A stretch of DNA of 64,000 bases from Chelonoidis abingdonii. Its lineage: Eukaryota; Chordata; Testudines; Testudinidae. The notes under the pieces are model-generated. The model was not told where the DNA came from, made no database searches, and saw nothing but the letters and a program-made list of their open reading frames with translations. The translations under genes were made by a program, and so were the position numbers. Shown here piece after piece: positions 40,181-52,200 of the stretch. The stretch is from the NCBI RefSeq assembly GCF_003597395.2, contig NC_133790.1:21835215-21899214 (forward strand), read 5' to 3'. How positions within the stretch are numbered: position 1 is the first letter of the stretch; each line of letters starts with the position of its first letter.

Positions 40181-40509
40181 CAGTGGTTCTCAAAGCCAGC
40201 GTGCTGCTTGTTCAGGGAAAGCCCCTGGCAGGCTGGGCCGGTTTGTTTATCTGCCGTGTCCGCAGGTTCGGCCGACTGTGGCTCCCACTGGCCACAGTTT
40301 GCTGCTCCTGGCCAAGGGGCTGTGGGAAGCGGCACGGGCTGAGGGATGTGCTGGCCACCCTGCCTGCAGCCCCCATTGGCCTGGAGCGGCGAACCGCGGC
40401 CAATGGAACCGCGATCGGCAGAACCTGCGGACACGGCAGGTAAACAAACTGGACTGGCCCGCCAGGGGCTTTCCCTGAACAAGCGGCAGACTGGCTTTGA
40501 GAACCACTG
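40181..40509. mobile_element. Palindromic hAT-like MITE, 329 bp
   Basis: CAGTGGTTCTCAAAGCCAG is perfectly inverted at the end as CTGGCTTTGAGAACCACTG. GTATACAG flanks both sides (40173-40180 and 40510-40517), a perfect 8-bp duplication. The inner sequence is also strongly palindromic (GTCCGCAGGTTC against GAACCTGCGGAC). Intact ends suggest a fairly recent insertion. Confidence 0.88.
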
Positions 40510-40517
40510 GTATACAG

Positions 40518-42722
40518 CATAACATGTAGAACTGGGTAAGAGTCCTGAGTCCAGCCTATGCTGATTGCTTCTCTCTGGACTCAGTCTGGTGGATGCGAAT
40601 CCATCATGGAGATGACACACTCAGGATTAGATTATCTCTCGCTTTGCACAGGTAGGGAAGAGGGTACAAAAAGCCACCCTCTGCCCTGTGCCTCTGTTTA
40701 CAGGTAGTGATAATGGATTTTTCGCCTATAACTGTAGAGACAGAGAAATTCTGCATCCTCCATCTAGGAGACAAGCTGCCACCATGCTTGTCTTCTGAAG
40801 GGGAGGGAGGGAGCACAGCCAACCTGGCTTTTAAATGCTGGAAGGGAGATTTTTGGGTGAGACAACCTTTATGAGCAGCTACCTAATTCACAGCCATGAA
40901 AAACACAGCAAGGACTGTGAAATCTGGTCTTCTGTGTGCTTTTCCCTCTACTATACCGATTTCACAAGAGAGACCAGTTTCTCAAACTGGGGGTCCCAAT
41001 GCAAAAGGGAGTTGCAGAGGGAGTACAAGGTTATTTTAGGGGAGATTGTGTTATTGCCATCCTTACTTCTGTGCTGCCTTCAGAGCTGAATGACAAGAGA
41101 ATTGTTGCTAGAGAACTTGCTGGGGCCTTCCTTGAACCAGAAGATGTTTCTTTAAATTCTGAAAAGGTCATAGGGCCTGGTTTCATTTAAGTCAAAGACA
41201 AAACTCCATAGATGTCACTGGTGCCATATCAGGCTAGTGATCATAAGCCCTGGCACCATCAGAAGCTCATATTTCTGTTTAACAACAAAGGTAAAGGTTC
41301 TGAAAAGCTGAGAGGAGACACCGGATCAAGAGTCTGCAGAGCAACATTCAGAGAACTCCAGCCACTGGAAAGCTTTGGAACTTGCTTTTAACATTATTTT
41401 AAGTCTGCACCGGTAGTTATTTTTTAATGCACACATTCCTAAAAATATAGACACACAGTATGGAGCATTAACATTGTATAAATTATTAAAGGTATTTCTT
41501 TTTTGTATGTTTCTGAAATTAATGCTGATGAAAGGAGCTGAATTGACAGTTCTGAAGAACCTAGTCCTCTATTCCACTCCAGTATGGGCAGGACCAACAG
41601 ACTTCAGTCTGCTTCGTGAATTTGCCTCAACCCTGCCTTGGAGGGGACCAACCTTAATGACAAGAGGGGAGTTTAGTTTGCAGCTCCTTATGTTCCATGG
41701 CATCTCTGGTGAGACTGTTAATGAGGGTACCAACTGGCATGATGGTGATTTTAATAATGATAGATGAAGACTGGTGGTTGTTTTAGGGCTATAGACACCT
41801 TCATCTGTATATCAGAACTTTGAATTGAGACTACCCAATTATCTCACCTATAGTTTATAAACCATTAATCATCCATCAGATGGCAATGACTTCGAGTCAC
41901 TATCAATATAGACTGGATTTGACCATATAAAGTTAAAAGGCAGAAGATTCTGTATCTTATACTTTTGGGTCACCCAGTTCCCTATTTCTGTTACATATTC
42001 CAGAGAATGTTTTGTTTCATGTGCATTCTAATGCATCATCCTGCCCTATCATAATATCACTACAACACTTCAAGAGAATAATAAGGAAGAGGGAGCCTCC
42101 CTACTTTTTTGTTCATTACAAGAAAAATCAAATGGTTAATGCATCAACATGAACCCATCAGCATCTCAGCATTCTGGCCAGAAGATACAGGAACCATACG
42201 GACACTCTGAAAGAAATATATCTGACAATATTGCAAAAAGGGACTTAACTTACACGTACCAAGATGGAGAAAGCAGCAAATAAGCTTTGTACTAAATGGG
42301 GCTGGAAGTGAAGAAGGCTGAAAAAGCCATGGAGTTTTGTCACGTACCTGGGAATAAGTAATCTAATTAAGGGCAGATAAATGTTGAAGAGATAGCTTAG
42401 TGGACTCTAAACTCCATAGCACAGCATATAGAAAGGACAAGAAGTGTTGGAACACAGAGTCTTTCATGCAAGGTACTGGATAATTAGATCATTTACACAC
42501 TCATACTGTACTTCAAACAGTGTCATTTGATATAACAAGGTAAGAGTGCTGCCATATGCCCTGTAGAAACCTGAATAGCAATTACAGGCAGTATTTTACA
42601 CAGTACCCAAAGTTAACTGAAGCTGCCGGGAGTTGTGTCCCAATTCTCAGCGGGAGCTCTGAGGAGCTAACCTGGAGCACTGCTAATCAGGGAACAGGAG
42701 CTCATTCGAAATAAAGCTTTCT
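40518..42722. other. Intergenic, nothing clear
   Basis: No exon, recognised repeat or structured RNA is visible. Short open frames are at chance lengths. Confidence 0.45.
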
Positions 42723-43012
42723 GGGCTTGGTTTTCACTAGAAAATTAAGTCACACTTGAGGACTTATTAATGTACCTGAAGTTAAATATGACTTAACAGT
42801 TAGCGTAGACCAGGATCTGAAACCCAACGGTCATGTCGGTAGGCTGTGGGTAAACCTTACTGAAACCAGCTACCTTTGACCAGCTGACAAAGCTACATAT
42901 GACTTGTCCCCATCTACACTGACTGCAAAGTTATGTGCTACATCACAGCAGTTAAAGCGACTACTCAAGTTCATGTTCTAAGATGACCTGATTTTCTAGT
43001 GAAGACAAGCCC
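42723..43012. mobile_element. Palindromic MITE with GGGCTTG ends
   Basis: GGGCTTGGTTTTCACTAGAA is inverted against TTTTCTAGTGAAGACAAGCCC. About 290 bp, no coding potential. No target duplication is clear, so the superfamily is not set. Confidence 0.6.
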
Positions 43013-43089
43013 TCCTGAGTTAATTCACTGTGGGCTCCTGATCAGGTTTGATCATTCCAGACTTGTGGAGGTGGCAGGCTCTTGCTGAC

Positions 43090-43572
43090 TCTGAGCTCGG
43101 CTACACTTGCGAGTTACCGTGCATTAAAGCAGCCCCGGCCACACTAGCTCACTACCCGTCCACACTGGCAAGGCATGTAGAGCGCTCTGATTCCAGGGGC
43201 AGAGCGCTGCTGGTACTTAACCTCAGCAAGGAAAATAACATTTGATGTGCCACTGCTGGAGCGCCCCAGCGTCAGTGTGAATGAGGTGTTGCATTACTGC
43301 GCTCTGATCAGCCTCTGGAAACATCCCATAATCCCCTTAAGTCAAGTGGCCACTCTTGTCATTGTTTTGGATATGCCCTTTGAAAGCTTCGTTTGACAGC
43401 CGGTTGCTTATCTGCTCCGAGACAAAGCAACCATTACTGCGGAACACTGTGTGTGAGAGAGAAAGGCAGGGGGTGGAGGTGGAGGTGCAGACTGCTTTGG
43501 AAATCTTAGACATAGTCTGTGGACCCCAAGGGTCCATGGATGATGGACCACAGGTTGAAAGCCACTGCTCTA
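43090..43572. repeat. Unclassified dispersed-repeat-like block
   Basis: GC-richer than its surroundings and starting CTCGGCTACACTTGCGAG. Its right end AGGTTGAAAGCCACTG resembles the hAT-like terminus at 40509, suggesting a deleted element. Borders are not established. Confidence 0.3.
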
Positions 43573-43723
43573 GATAGTACTTTTAAAAATGCCTCCTGCC
43601 AAAAGAGGATGCATCCATTTTGGGAGTGGGAAGGTTGTTAAGCTCCTTAATTCTAAAATATAAAGGTATGGTCTTCAGTACTTCTCTCTTGACTAAGAAA
43701 GCCCCACAGCCTTCCTTCTAGAG

Positions 43724-43925
43724 CAGAGGTGGGCAAACTACAGCCCACGGGCCACATCTGGCCTGCAGGACTGTTCCGCCTGGCCTTTGAACTCCCAGCT
43801 GAGAAGGCTAGCCCCCAGCCCCTCTTCTACTGTCCGCCCTCCCCCACAGCCTCAGCTTGTTGTGCCACCAGCACTGGGCCTACCCAGGTTTTACCTGGCT
43901 GCAGCTCAACCTTCTGCCTTCCACA
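43724..43925. mobile_element. Truncated relative of the 39203-40018 element, opposite orientation
   Basis: CAGAGGTGGGCAAACTACAG followed by GGGCCACATCTGGCCTGCAG is the diverged reverse complement of the right end of the 816-bp element. The other end is missing. Confidence 0.6.
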
Positions 43926-45508
43926 CTCCCATGGGGTTAGGGTCTTCCCTGCGGGAGCTTTTCTTCCTCTGTGCAGTTTCTTGACCTTCCCCCCTTCATT
44001 GCAGCTTTCTGCTACTCTGAGAAGCAGCTCATCCAGCCCAGGTGTGCCTCGTTAGTAAACAAGGCTGGCTAGCCTCAAGCCCTCCAGCCCTTAAGAGGCA
44101 AAACACACTGCTACAATGCTACTAGAATTTAAACAGAATTGGCTAAATCCCTATGATTCAGTCCTCTGTTACTGGATGATCAGTAGTATGTGCAGCCTGT
44201 CTTTCTGAGAGGAGGGAAACCAAAGATGTGAATGGTTCATATGGCAAAAGGATTATGTGGGCTCTCTCAGATGGGTACAATGCTACCCAAATCTTGCTTA
44301 CACAACTCCATACAACTTATTTTCAGCCATCTCACCCAGTTTTAGCAGAAATATAACATATAGGCTCCACCTAAGAATGGGTTCCACCTATATCAAAATG
44401 GAACCAGATTGCCAGCATGTAAAATTAAAAAGGTTGTAGAGGTGCTTTTAAACTAGGGGCTGAGGGAAAGCCTAAAGGTCCATAGGATCACACCATTCAG
44501 ATAGACACATCCTTTAGCAGATGATTTATTAAAGGGGATACTCTATTTCTCTTCAATTCTTACCTGTATTTTATCCACTTCTGTCCTCTCCTTTTTACTA
44601 TGATATAGTCAAACGAAAAGTCCCATTCAATTACATCTTATGAAGGTAGACAACTAAATACTGACTTATTTTATAAGTGCTTGCATACAACTGCAAAAAG
44701 TCTAAATACTCAAATGGGTGAACTTGAGCACCTGGTATTAAACAAGGATATTGATATAATAAGCATGCAGAAACTTGGTGGAACAATGACAATCAATGGG
44801 ACAGAGTAATTCCAGGGTACAAAATATACAGGAATGACAAAGTAGGTCATTCTGATAGGAGAGTGGCACTACATGTGAAAGAAAGCATAGCGTCAAATAT
44901 AGCAAAAATCTTAAATGAATCAAACAGTACCACAAACTCTCTATCGACAGAAATTCCATGCTTAAACAATAAGAGCATAGCAGCAAGAATATATTATTGA
45001 TCACCTGATTGGGATGGTGACAGTGATTGTTAAATGCTCGAGGAGATTAGAGACGATAAGAACAAAAAAACCAGTAATGATGGGAGATTTCAACTACCCC
45101 CATATTGACTGGGAACATGTCACCTCAGGATAGGAAGGAGAGATAAAAGTTCTAGACACCATTAATTACTGCTTTTTGGAGCAGCTAGTCCTGGAACCCA
45201 CAAGGGGAGAAGCAATTCTCAATTTAGTCTTAAGTGAAGCACAGGATCTGGTCCAAGAGGTGAATATAGTTGAACTGCTTAGTAATAGCGACCAAAGTAT
45301 AATAAATTTAACATTATTGTAGGGAGGAAAACATCCAAGAAATCCATCACGGTAGCATTTAACTTCAAAAAGGAGAACAGCACAAACATGAGGCGGCTAG
45401 TTAAATGGAAATTAAAAGGAACAGTCAGTCACAAGAATGAAATGTCTGCAAGCTGCATGAAAAAGAATTTTAAACACCATAATAGAGGCTCACACTATAT
45501 ATACACCC

Positions 45509-45929
45509 TGAAGGATATGCTTGTGTTCATTTTGAATAAAATGCCGTTTGCAGGGTGCTTAGGCATAGGGAAGCATGCTGGGGCTCACCACCCTAGGAAC
45601 ATTTTAGAGAAGGCCAGGGGAAGGGGGTTGAGCTCAGCATGTAGAATGGAAAACTATGGGAATGTGATAAACAAATCCATATATGGAAAGGTTAAATCTG
45701 ATTGGTTAGAGGTTTACGTTATGTAACTTGTTATATAAGTGCCATGTGCTATGAAATAGCAAGGGGAGGGGCTCCTTGCTGAAGGGACTCTTACCTGATT
45801 TTTGTACCAGGGGCTCTCCCTTTTTACATATTAAATAAAGCCTTGTTGAATTGAATTGAATTGCATCAAATCAAAGTCCCTTGATTTCTGCCCAGCATCT
45901 GACTCATTGGGAACCACAAAATCCCAACA
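45509..45929 (+). mobile_element. Solo LTR (421 bp) inside the LINE
   Basis: Begins TGAAGGATATGC and ends AAATCCCAACA, with ACCC at 45505-45508 and 45930-45933 as a 4-bp duplication. It holds a TATATAAG box (45732-45739) and an AATAAA signal (45834-45839) at the spacing of a retroviral U3-R, which sets the plus orientation. LINE sequence continues on both sides. A 4-bp duplication fits a gammaretrovirus-like source. Confidence 0.75.
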
Positions 45930-46707
45930 ACCCCAAATTTAAAAAAAAAATAGTAAGAGGACAAAAAAAACAGCACCATGGTTAAAAAGAGTAAGGCAGG
46001 CAGTTAGAAACAAAAAAACATCCTTTAAACATTGACAGTCAAATACTACTGAGGAAAATAAAAAGGGGTATAAATTCTGGCAAGTCAAATGTAAAACTAT
46101 AACTAGGCAGGCCATAAAAGAATTTGAAGAACACCTAGCAAAAGACACAAAAACAAACAGCATTTTTTTTTTAATACTGTACCTCAGAAGCAGGAAACCT
46201 GCCAAACAGTCTGTGGACTGACTGGACGATCAAGGTGCTAAAGGAGCACTCAAAGAAGAGAAGAACATTGGAGAGAAGCTAAATGAATTCTTTGCATTCT
46301 CTTCATTGAAGAGGATGTGAGAGAGATTCCTACACCTAAGCCATTCTTTTAAGGTGACAGAGCTGAGGAATGGTCTCAGACTGAGGTGTCAATAGAGGTT
46401 TTGGAACAACTTGATAAATTAAACACAAATAAGTCACCAGGACCAAATGGTATTCACCCAAAAGTTCTGAAGGAACTCAAATATGAAATAACAGAATTAT
46501 TAACTGTGGTATGCAATCTATTCCTTAAATCAGCCTCTGTACCAGATGACTGGCAGATAGCTCATGGTAGACCAATTTTTAAACACCCCTCAGAGGCGAT
46601 CCTGGCCATTATCCACCAATAAGCCTAACTTAAGTACCAGGGAAATTGGTTAGAACTATAGTAAAAAACCACAATTATCAGACACATAAATGAACAAGAT
46701 ATGTTGG

Positions 46708-47016
46708 AACAACGAGGAGTCCCTGTGGCACCTTAGAGACTAACAAACTTATTTGGACATAAGCTTTCGTGGTTCTAGCCCATGAAAACTTATACCCAAA
46801 TAAATTTGTTAGTCTCTAAGGTGCCACAAGTACTCCTGTTCTTTTTGCAGATACAGACTAACACAGCTGCTACTCTGAAACAGAGGGAAAATTACCTTTG
46901 TAGTGATAATGAGGCCATTGCAATCAAGGTGAATGTCGCCCATTCCCAACAGCTGACAAGAAGGTGTGAGTATCAGCAGAGGGAAAATTACTTTTTGTAG
47001 TGACCCATCCATTCCC
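46708..47016. mobile_element. Second inverted Penelope-like composite, with 11-bp target duplication
   Basis: Flanked by AGATATGTTGG at 46697-46707 and 47017-47027, both within LINE sequence. Its first part is a hairpin: CTGTGGCACCTTAGAGACTA (about 46725) against TAGTCTCTAAGGTGCCACAAG (about 46815), both PLE tails. Then comes GGAAAATTACCTTTGTAGTG, repeated imperfectly near 46980 as GGAAAATTACTTTTTGTAGTG. Confidence 0.75.
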
Positions 47017-48349
47017 AGATATGTTGGGAAAGAGTCAACAGGCTTTTTTCAAAGGGAAACCATGCCCACCAATTTATTAGAATTCATTAAGGGGGGTCAA
47101 TAAACACGTGGACAACAGTGATCCAGTGGGTATAGTGTACTTGGACTATCAGAAAGCCTTTTACAAGGTCCCTCACCAAAGGCTCTTAAGCAAAGCAAGG
47201 GGTCATGGCATAAGAGGAAAGATCCTCTCGTGGATCAGTCACTGGTTAAAATATAGTAAACAAAGAGTAGGAACAAACAGAAAGATTTCACATTGGAAAG
47301 AGGTAAATAGCAAGATCTGTACCAGGACCAGTGCTGTTCAACATATTCATAAATGATCTGGAAAAGAAGGTAAACAGTGAAGTGGCAAAGTTTACAGATG
47401 ATACAAAAGTACTCAAGGTAGTTAAGTCCAAAACTGATTGTGAAGGGTTATAAAGTGATCTCACAAAACTGGGAGACTAGGCAACAAAATGGCAGATGAA
47501 ATTCGGTGTTCATAAATGCAAAGTAATGCACACTGGAATAGATAGTCCCAATTATACATACGCAGTTATGGAGTCTACATTAGCCGTTACCACTCAAGAA
47601 AAAGACCTTGGAGTCATCATGGGTAATTCTCTGAAAACATCCACTCAGTATGCAGCGGCAGTCAAAAAAGAAAACAGAATGTTGGGCATCATTAAGGACA
47701 GGATAGATAATAAGACCAAAAATATTGTATTGCCTCTATATAAATCCATGGTATGCCCCATCTCAAAAAAGACATATTAGAATTGGAAAAAGTACAGAGG
47801 GCAACAAAAATTATTAGGGGTATAGAACAGCTTCCACCTGAGGAGAGAATAAAAAGACTTAGACTGTTCAGCTTGGAAAAGAGATGACTAAGGGAGGGTC
47901 TGTAAAATCATGAATGGTGTGGAGAAAGTGAATAAGGCAGTGTTATTCCTTCACATAACACAAGAATCAAGGGCACCTCAATGAAATTAATAGGCAGCAG
48001 GTTTAAAACAAATATAAGGAAGTACTTCTTCACACAATAGACAGTCAATCTGTGGAATTCATTGCCAGGGGATGCTGTGAAGGCCCAAGTATAACTGGGT
48101 TCAAACAAGAATTAGATAAATTCATGGAGGATACATGGCTATTAGCCAAGATGGTCAGGGATGCAACCCCATGCTCTGGGTGCCCCTAAACCTCTGACTG
48201 CTAGAAGCTGGGAGTGAATGACATGGGATGGATCACTCGAAATTGCCCTCTTCTATTCACTCACTCTGAAATATCTGGCACTGGCTAGATGGACCATTGA
48301 TCTCACCCAGTATGGCCATTCTTATGTTTGTATAGAATCAATATTATAG

Positions 48350-48969
48350 TTGATGTAACTGGGCTAGATTTGAGAATCAGTTCTCATTGGTTGTAATTTG
48401 GCAAAAGATAGATCCTTGAAAAGATCTCTGTCTTTAAGATCTACACTGTCTTCTAGAGAGACTCTTACCTCCCCGAGGACAATATGGGGAATAAGATCTC
48501 AAATCTAACATCCCTGCTGGCCACTGGGTTGAGGATGAATACCAGACACTCCATTTCTGACCTCCCAGGTTAGGCTCATGTAACTACATTTATTTTGATA
48601 GTACCCCAGCCAAAACAGGTGAAGTAGGAAGCACACTGTTATCTACTGAAGATGTCAAGCATCTGCACCTCTTTGGCACATCTGCTGTGATAATGCCATT
48701 TGGTAAGAGAGTCCAGGACCACATGTGCACAAGAATCAAGCTCACGTTCAAAATTACTTCTGCCCTTAGTTTAATTTTGCTGATAGCAATCCTTAATCTC
48801 TCAGCTTCGGACTCAGCGCCTTCCTGTAAGCAAAAGTCTAGATATTCATCCCTGGAAAGTGACAACAGTTCCAAGATCAAAAGAACAGGGGAATGAAACA
48901 AAAAAGAAGGCAGTTCTGAAGACAGCCACTTACAAAAGCCTTGACAGACTTAAGGAGTTAAAAACAATG
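48350..48969. other. Intergenic; one unassigned minus-strand open frame
   Basis: A 103-codon minus-strand frame (48590-48901) contains LSRDEYLDFCLQEGAESEAE. It matches nothing I know and has no splice or start support, so it is noted but not called a gene. Confidence 0.25.
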
Positions 48970-48977
48970 GTCTGGAC

Positions 48978-49265
48978 CAGGGGTAGGTTTAGGCACGTGG
49001 GCTGATTTTCAGTGGCACTCACAATGCCCAGGATCTGGCCACCGGTCCGGGGGGGTCTGCATTTTAATTTAATTTTAAATGAAGCTTCTTAAACATTTTA
49101 AAAGCCTTATTAACTTTTCACAGAACAATATTTAGTTACATACTACAGATTTAGAGAAAGAGACCTTCTAAAAACATTAAAATGTATTACCAGCACGCAA
49201 AACCTTAAATTAGAGTGAATAAATGAAGACTCAGCACACCACTTCTGAAAGGTTGCCGACCCCTG
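48978..49265. mobile_element. Non-autonomous hAT-like element, 288 bp
   Basis: From CAGGGGTAGGTTTAGGCACG to AAGGTTGCCGACCCCTG, flanked by GTCTGGAC (48970-48977) and GTGTGGAC (49266-49273), an 8-bp duplication with one mismatch. AT-rich inside. Confidence 0.75.
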
Positions 49266-49273
49266 GTGTGGAC

Positions 49274-52200
49274 TTTGGGACTGTAACTCACCTGGGTCAG
49301 TAATTGCTTCTAGTGCTACAGAACCGTAAAATTTGTATTGGGCTTGTCTGTGTTATACTGCATACATCTGGCTAATTATCTTTTCTTTTTCTTCAAATAG
49401 CTCCACATGGATCCTTTCTTCTCCTCTGTGTTCTTCAACTCTCTTTCTTTCTTCATTAACTTATTCTCCAGGGAGGGAAGCTCTCCTTCTGCCATTGTCA
49501 CTCTGTAGTCTACACTTCTCTGCTTGGTTTGTTTATCTGAAACAATCAGAAATGTTAGTCACTGAAAAAATGGTATTTAACTGTTGCATTTGAACAGGAG
49601 AAACAGTGTAATGAAAAGGAATGGAAACAAGATCTGAAAGACAGGTGGAAGAAAGGGGACAGAACTATTAATAGATACAACAGACCTATTATCATGGGGA
49701 CCTCTCAAATTCAAAGTTAATTGACTACAATAGGCATGAATAAATGTAATGTGTACTGGAAACACTGGCAGGAGTTTAAGTGAGGAAAAGGAGGATGGGG
49801 AAGAAAGCAAGAAAGTAGAGCTGTTACAATTGGTGAATTTGTTTAAATGAAGAACCCTATTTAATCTTTCTCACTAGTTGCTTATTTCAATCAAAACATA
49901 ACAGAGGCCTGATGCATGCAATCAGGATTGCTTGTTGCTATTGTGTCATGAAAGTGCACAATACAGAGACCCAGACCCACTTGTTTCATTGGTGTAAGAA
50001 CTCGAGGCACAGCTGAGAAGAATAGACCAAGCAATGACAATAATCTAAACCATCTTTCAATAGATTAACCTGTTGATTATCATATTGGGCTCCTGGAACA
50101 TCAATCCTGGAAGAATAATTTGCTTGGCTGGAAGGGAAGAAGGGCCCCAGCCAGCTGGAATTTGTTAGCGGTGACTGGGGATAATAGGGACTCGGTTTAT
50201 GGAAAATGAGGAACCCATCATGCATGGAACTATAGCATCAATAGGAGATATCCCAGATGGCAGCTGAGAGGAATAGCTCTGAGATTACAAAATTAGCTGA
50301 ATTGCACGTTAACAGCAGCCCAGAATATTAGAAACCTACAGCACAAGGATAATAGAGGGCGGGGAACTTAATTTTGCTGGATTTGTGAAATCAACCTTAG
50401 AGAGAAGGAGGGAGCCTCTGCCAGCAGTGAGAGATCATGGAAATAAAGCATAGAGAACAGACAAAATCCTTTTTAAAAGGGATGTCAGAGGAGAGAACTG
50501 TGAGTTGGAATTCCTGAAGAGGACTATTCTGGAAAAGCCTGTAATCTCTGGAGAGCAGAGGGAGCTACTGGAGATTGCATTCCTGAGGGTGGTGAACTTC
50601 ATTTAATGTTGAAGAGTTTGGGGGGATATTTTTGTTATAATGCTGATTTTTATTAACCTTGGTTGCTTCCCCATTCCCCTCCTCACTCTCTCTCACACAC
50701 ACACACAGAACTCAAATGCATAGAACCATTTTAAAGAACCAGGAAAAAAAATTTACCAAGCCAATGTTACCTTGGATTATTTATCAACAGTATTAATAGA
50801 AATTTATTGGATTCACTGTTTCTTCTCAACCCTGGACATATTATTATATAGTGGACAATCAGCCAGAGACCCCATAATTTGTAGCAGTAGAAACAGCCAA
50901 AGCAGGGATGGCTGTATGGAAGGAGGGGTAAAATGGGACCCAATTGGAACCACTCCTCCACCCAGCATCCCTCAGGACCTAGAACTATGCAGGTATCTCT
51001 CTCTCTCACACACACACTCACACACACACACACACACACAAGAAGCCAAGTGATGCTTCCCTTCCCCCCATGATGTGGCCTTGGAAGAGGAGAGGGGAGA
51101 AATGCTGAGAGCAACCAGCCAGAGACTCCAGCTAGTAGGGGCAGATGCAGCCAAAGCAGGTACCTCAGGACATTCAGAAAACATTCTACAAGTTTGACTG
51201 AAATTTCTCTGCCCTGTGCAAACTGGCTGCTTGCTCCAACATTTCCCTCCGAGTCTCTTCACCCAAATCTGCCCCTTCTACTGACTCTCACCTCCTTCCC
51301 CGTCCTTTTTCTTTCCTCCTAGCTACCCCCCCCCACACAAAAAATTGTGGAACTAGCGCAATGTTGGCTGCCATTGCTATTGTTCACTCAGCTCATGTTT
51401 TATACCCTGCGTCTGTCTAGTCAGACTGTCAACTCTTCAGGGCAGGGACGTCTACTCCTCTATATTTGTACAGTGCAGCCCCATTCTTGCTTGGTGCCTA
51501 GGGACAGTTACCTCAAAAAAGGAGTGGACTGAGCGCCCTTTCAAATTTCCCAGGACTGCTACTTCAAATAAGGGACAATCATGGGAAGACCAGGACAAGT
51601 GGCAACCCTACCCCCATTACTAGGACATGTTGCTATGGTAACAGTATAGGGAGAAAAAACCCAGCTGTTAAATTGAAGGGGGCATTAGCATAATATTCTG
51701 GACCAAGATTCCCTGGAGTACAGTGATGGTATCAAACATCTGTATTGATGTTGTATCATCATGTCGCACAACAAAGTCAATCTAATCACAGATTTTCTCC
51801 TGAGTCTCCTACAGAACATAGGAGGAGAAAATGTTCACAGATCTGAAGGGAAGATTTTGAGGTGTTGATTTTCTAGAAAATTGATCAAATTGCTACCAAC
51901 CACTTGGAAATTTGTTTTTACTACCCGCAGGCAGATTGGATAATGATTTAAAAACAAGCTCAAAAATCAAAGCTTTGAGGATAGTTCCTGTAAGAATAAA
52001 ATCAGTTGATATCTAGTCAGTTGATAAGTGCTGAAGTTGAAGCATATCAACAATGGCAAGTGGCTGGAAGCTATATTTTAAGTGACCAGGTCAGTCAATA
52101 GCTTTACTAACACTGAAAGGAAAGGACAACATTCATAACAAATAGGTGATAGAATTAGTGACAAGAACCACAGAATTTACTCCAAAAAATGGATCTAACA

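Larger units (their letters stand above)
44650..48345 (+). mobile_element. CR1/L3-type LINE with endonuclease and RT remains, carrying two later insertions
   Basis: In order on the plus strand: endonuclease pieces (MGELEHLVLNKDIDIIS near 44720; VMMGDFNYPHIDWEHV near 45080; EPTRGEAILNLVLSE near 45200), RT pieces (LNTNKSPGPNGIHPKVLKEL near 46425; VYLDYQKAFYKVPHQRL near 47135; CKVMHTG near 47520; EKDLGVIM near 47605) and a 3' end (GACCCAGTATGG-like, near 48300). Many stops. It is nearly full length but dead. An LTR (45509-45929) and a PLE composite (46708-47016) interrupt it. Confidence 0.82.

Noticed and set aside
40048..40620. Several overlapping frames on both strands
   Set aside because: Explained by a palindromic MITE, which gives mirror frames.
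48590..48901. 103-codon minus-strand frame as a gene
   Set aside because: No recognised family, no exon structure. Left as intergenic, could be part of an unknown repeat.
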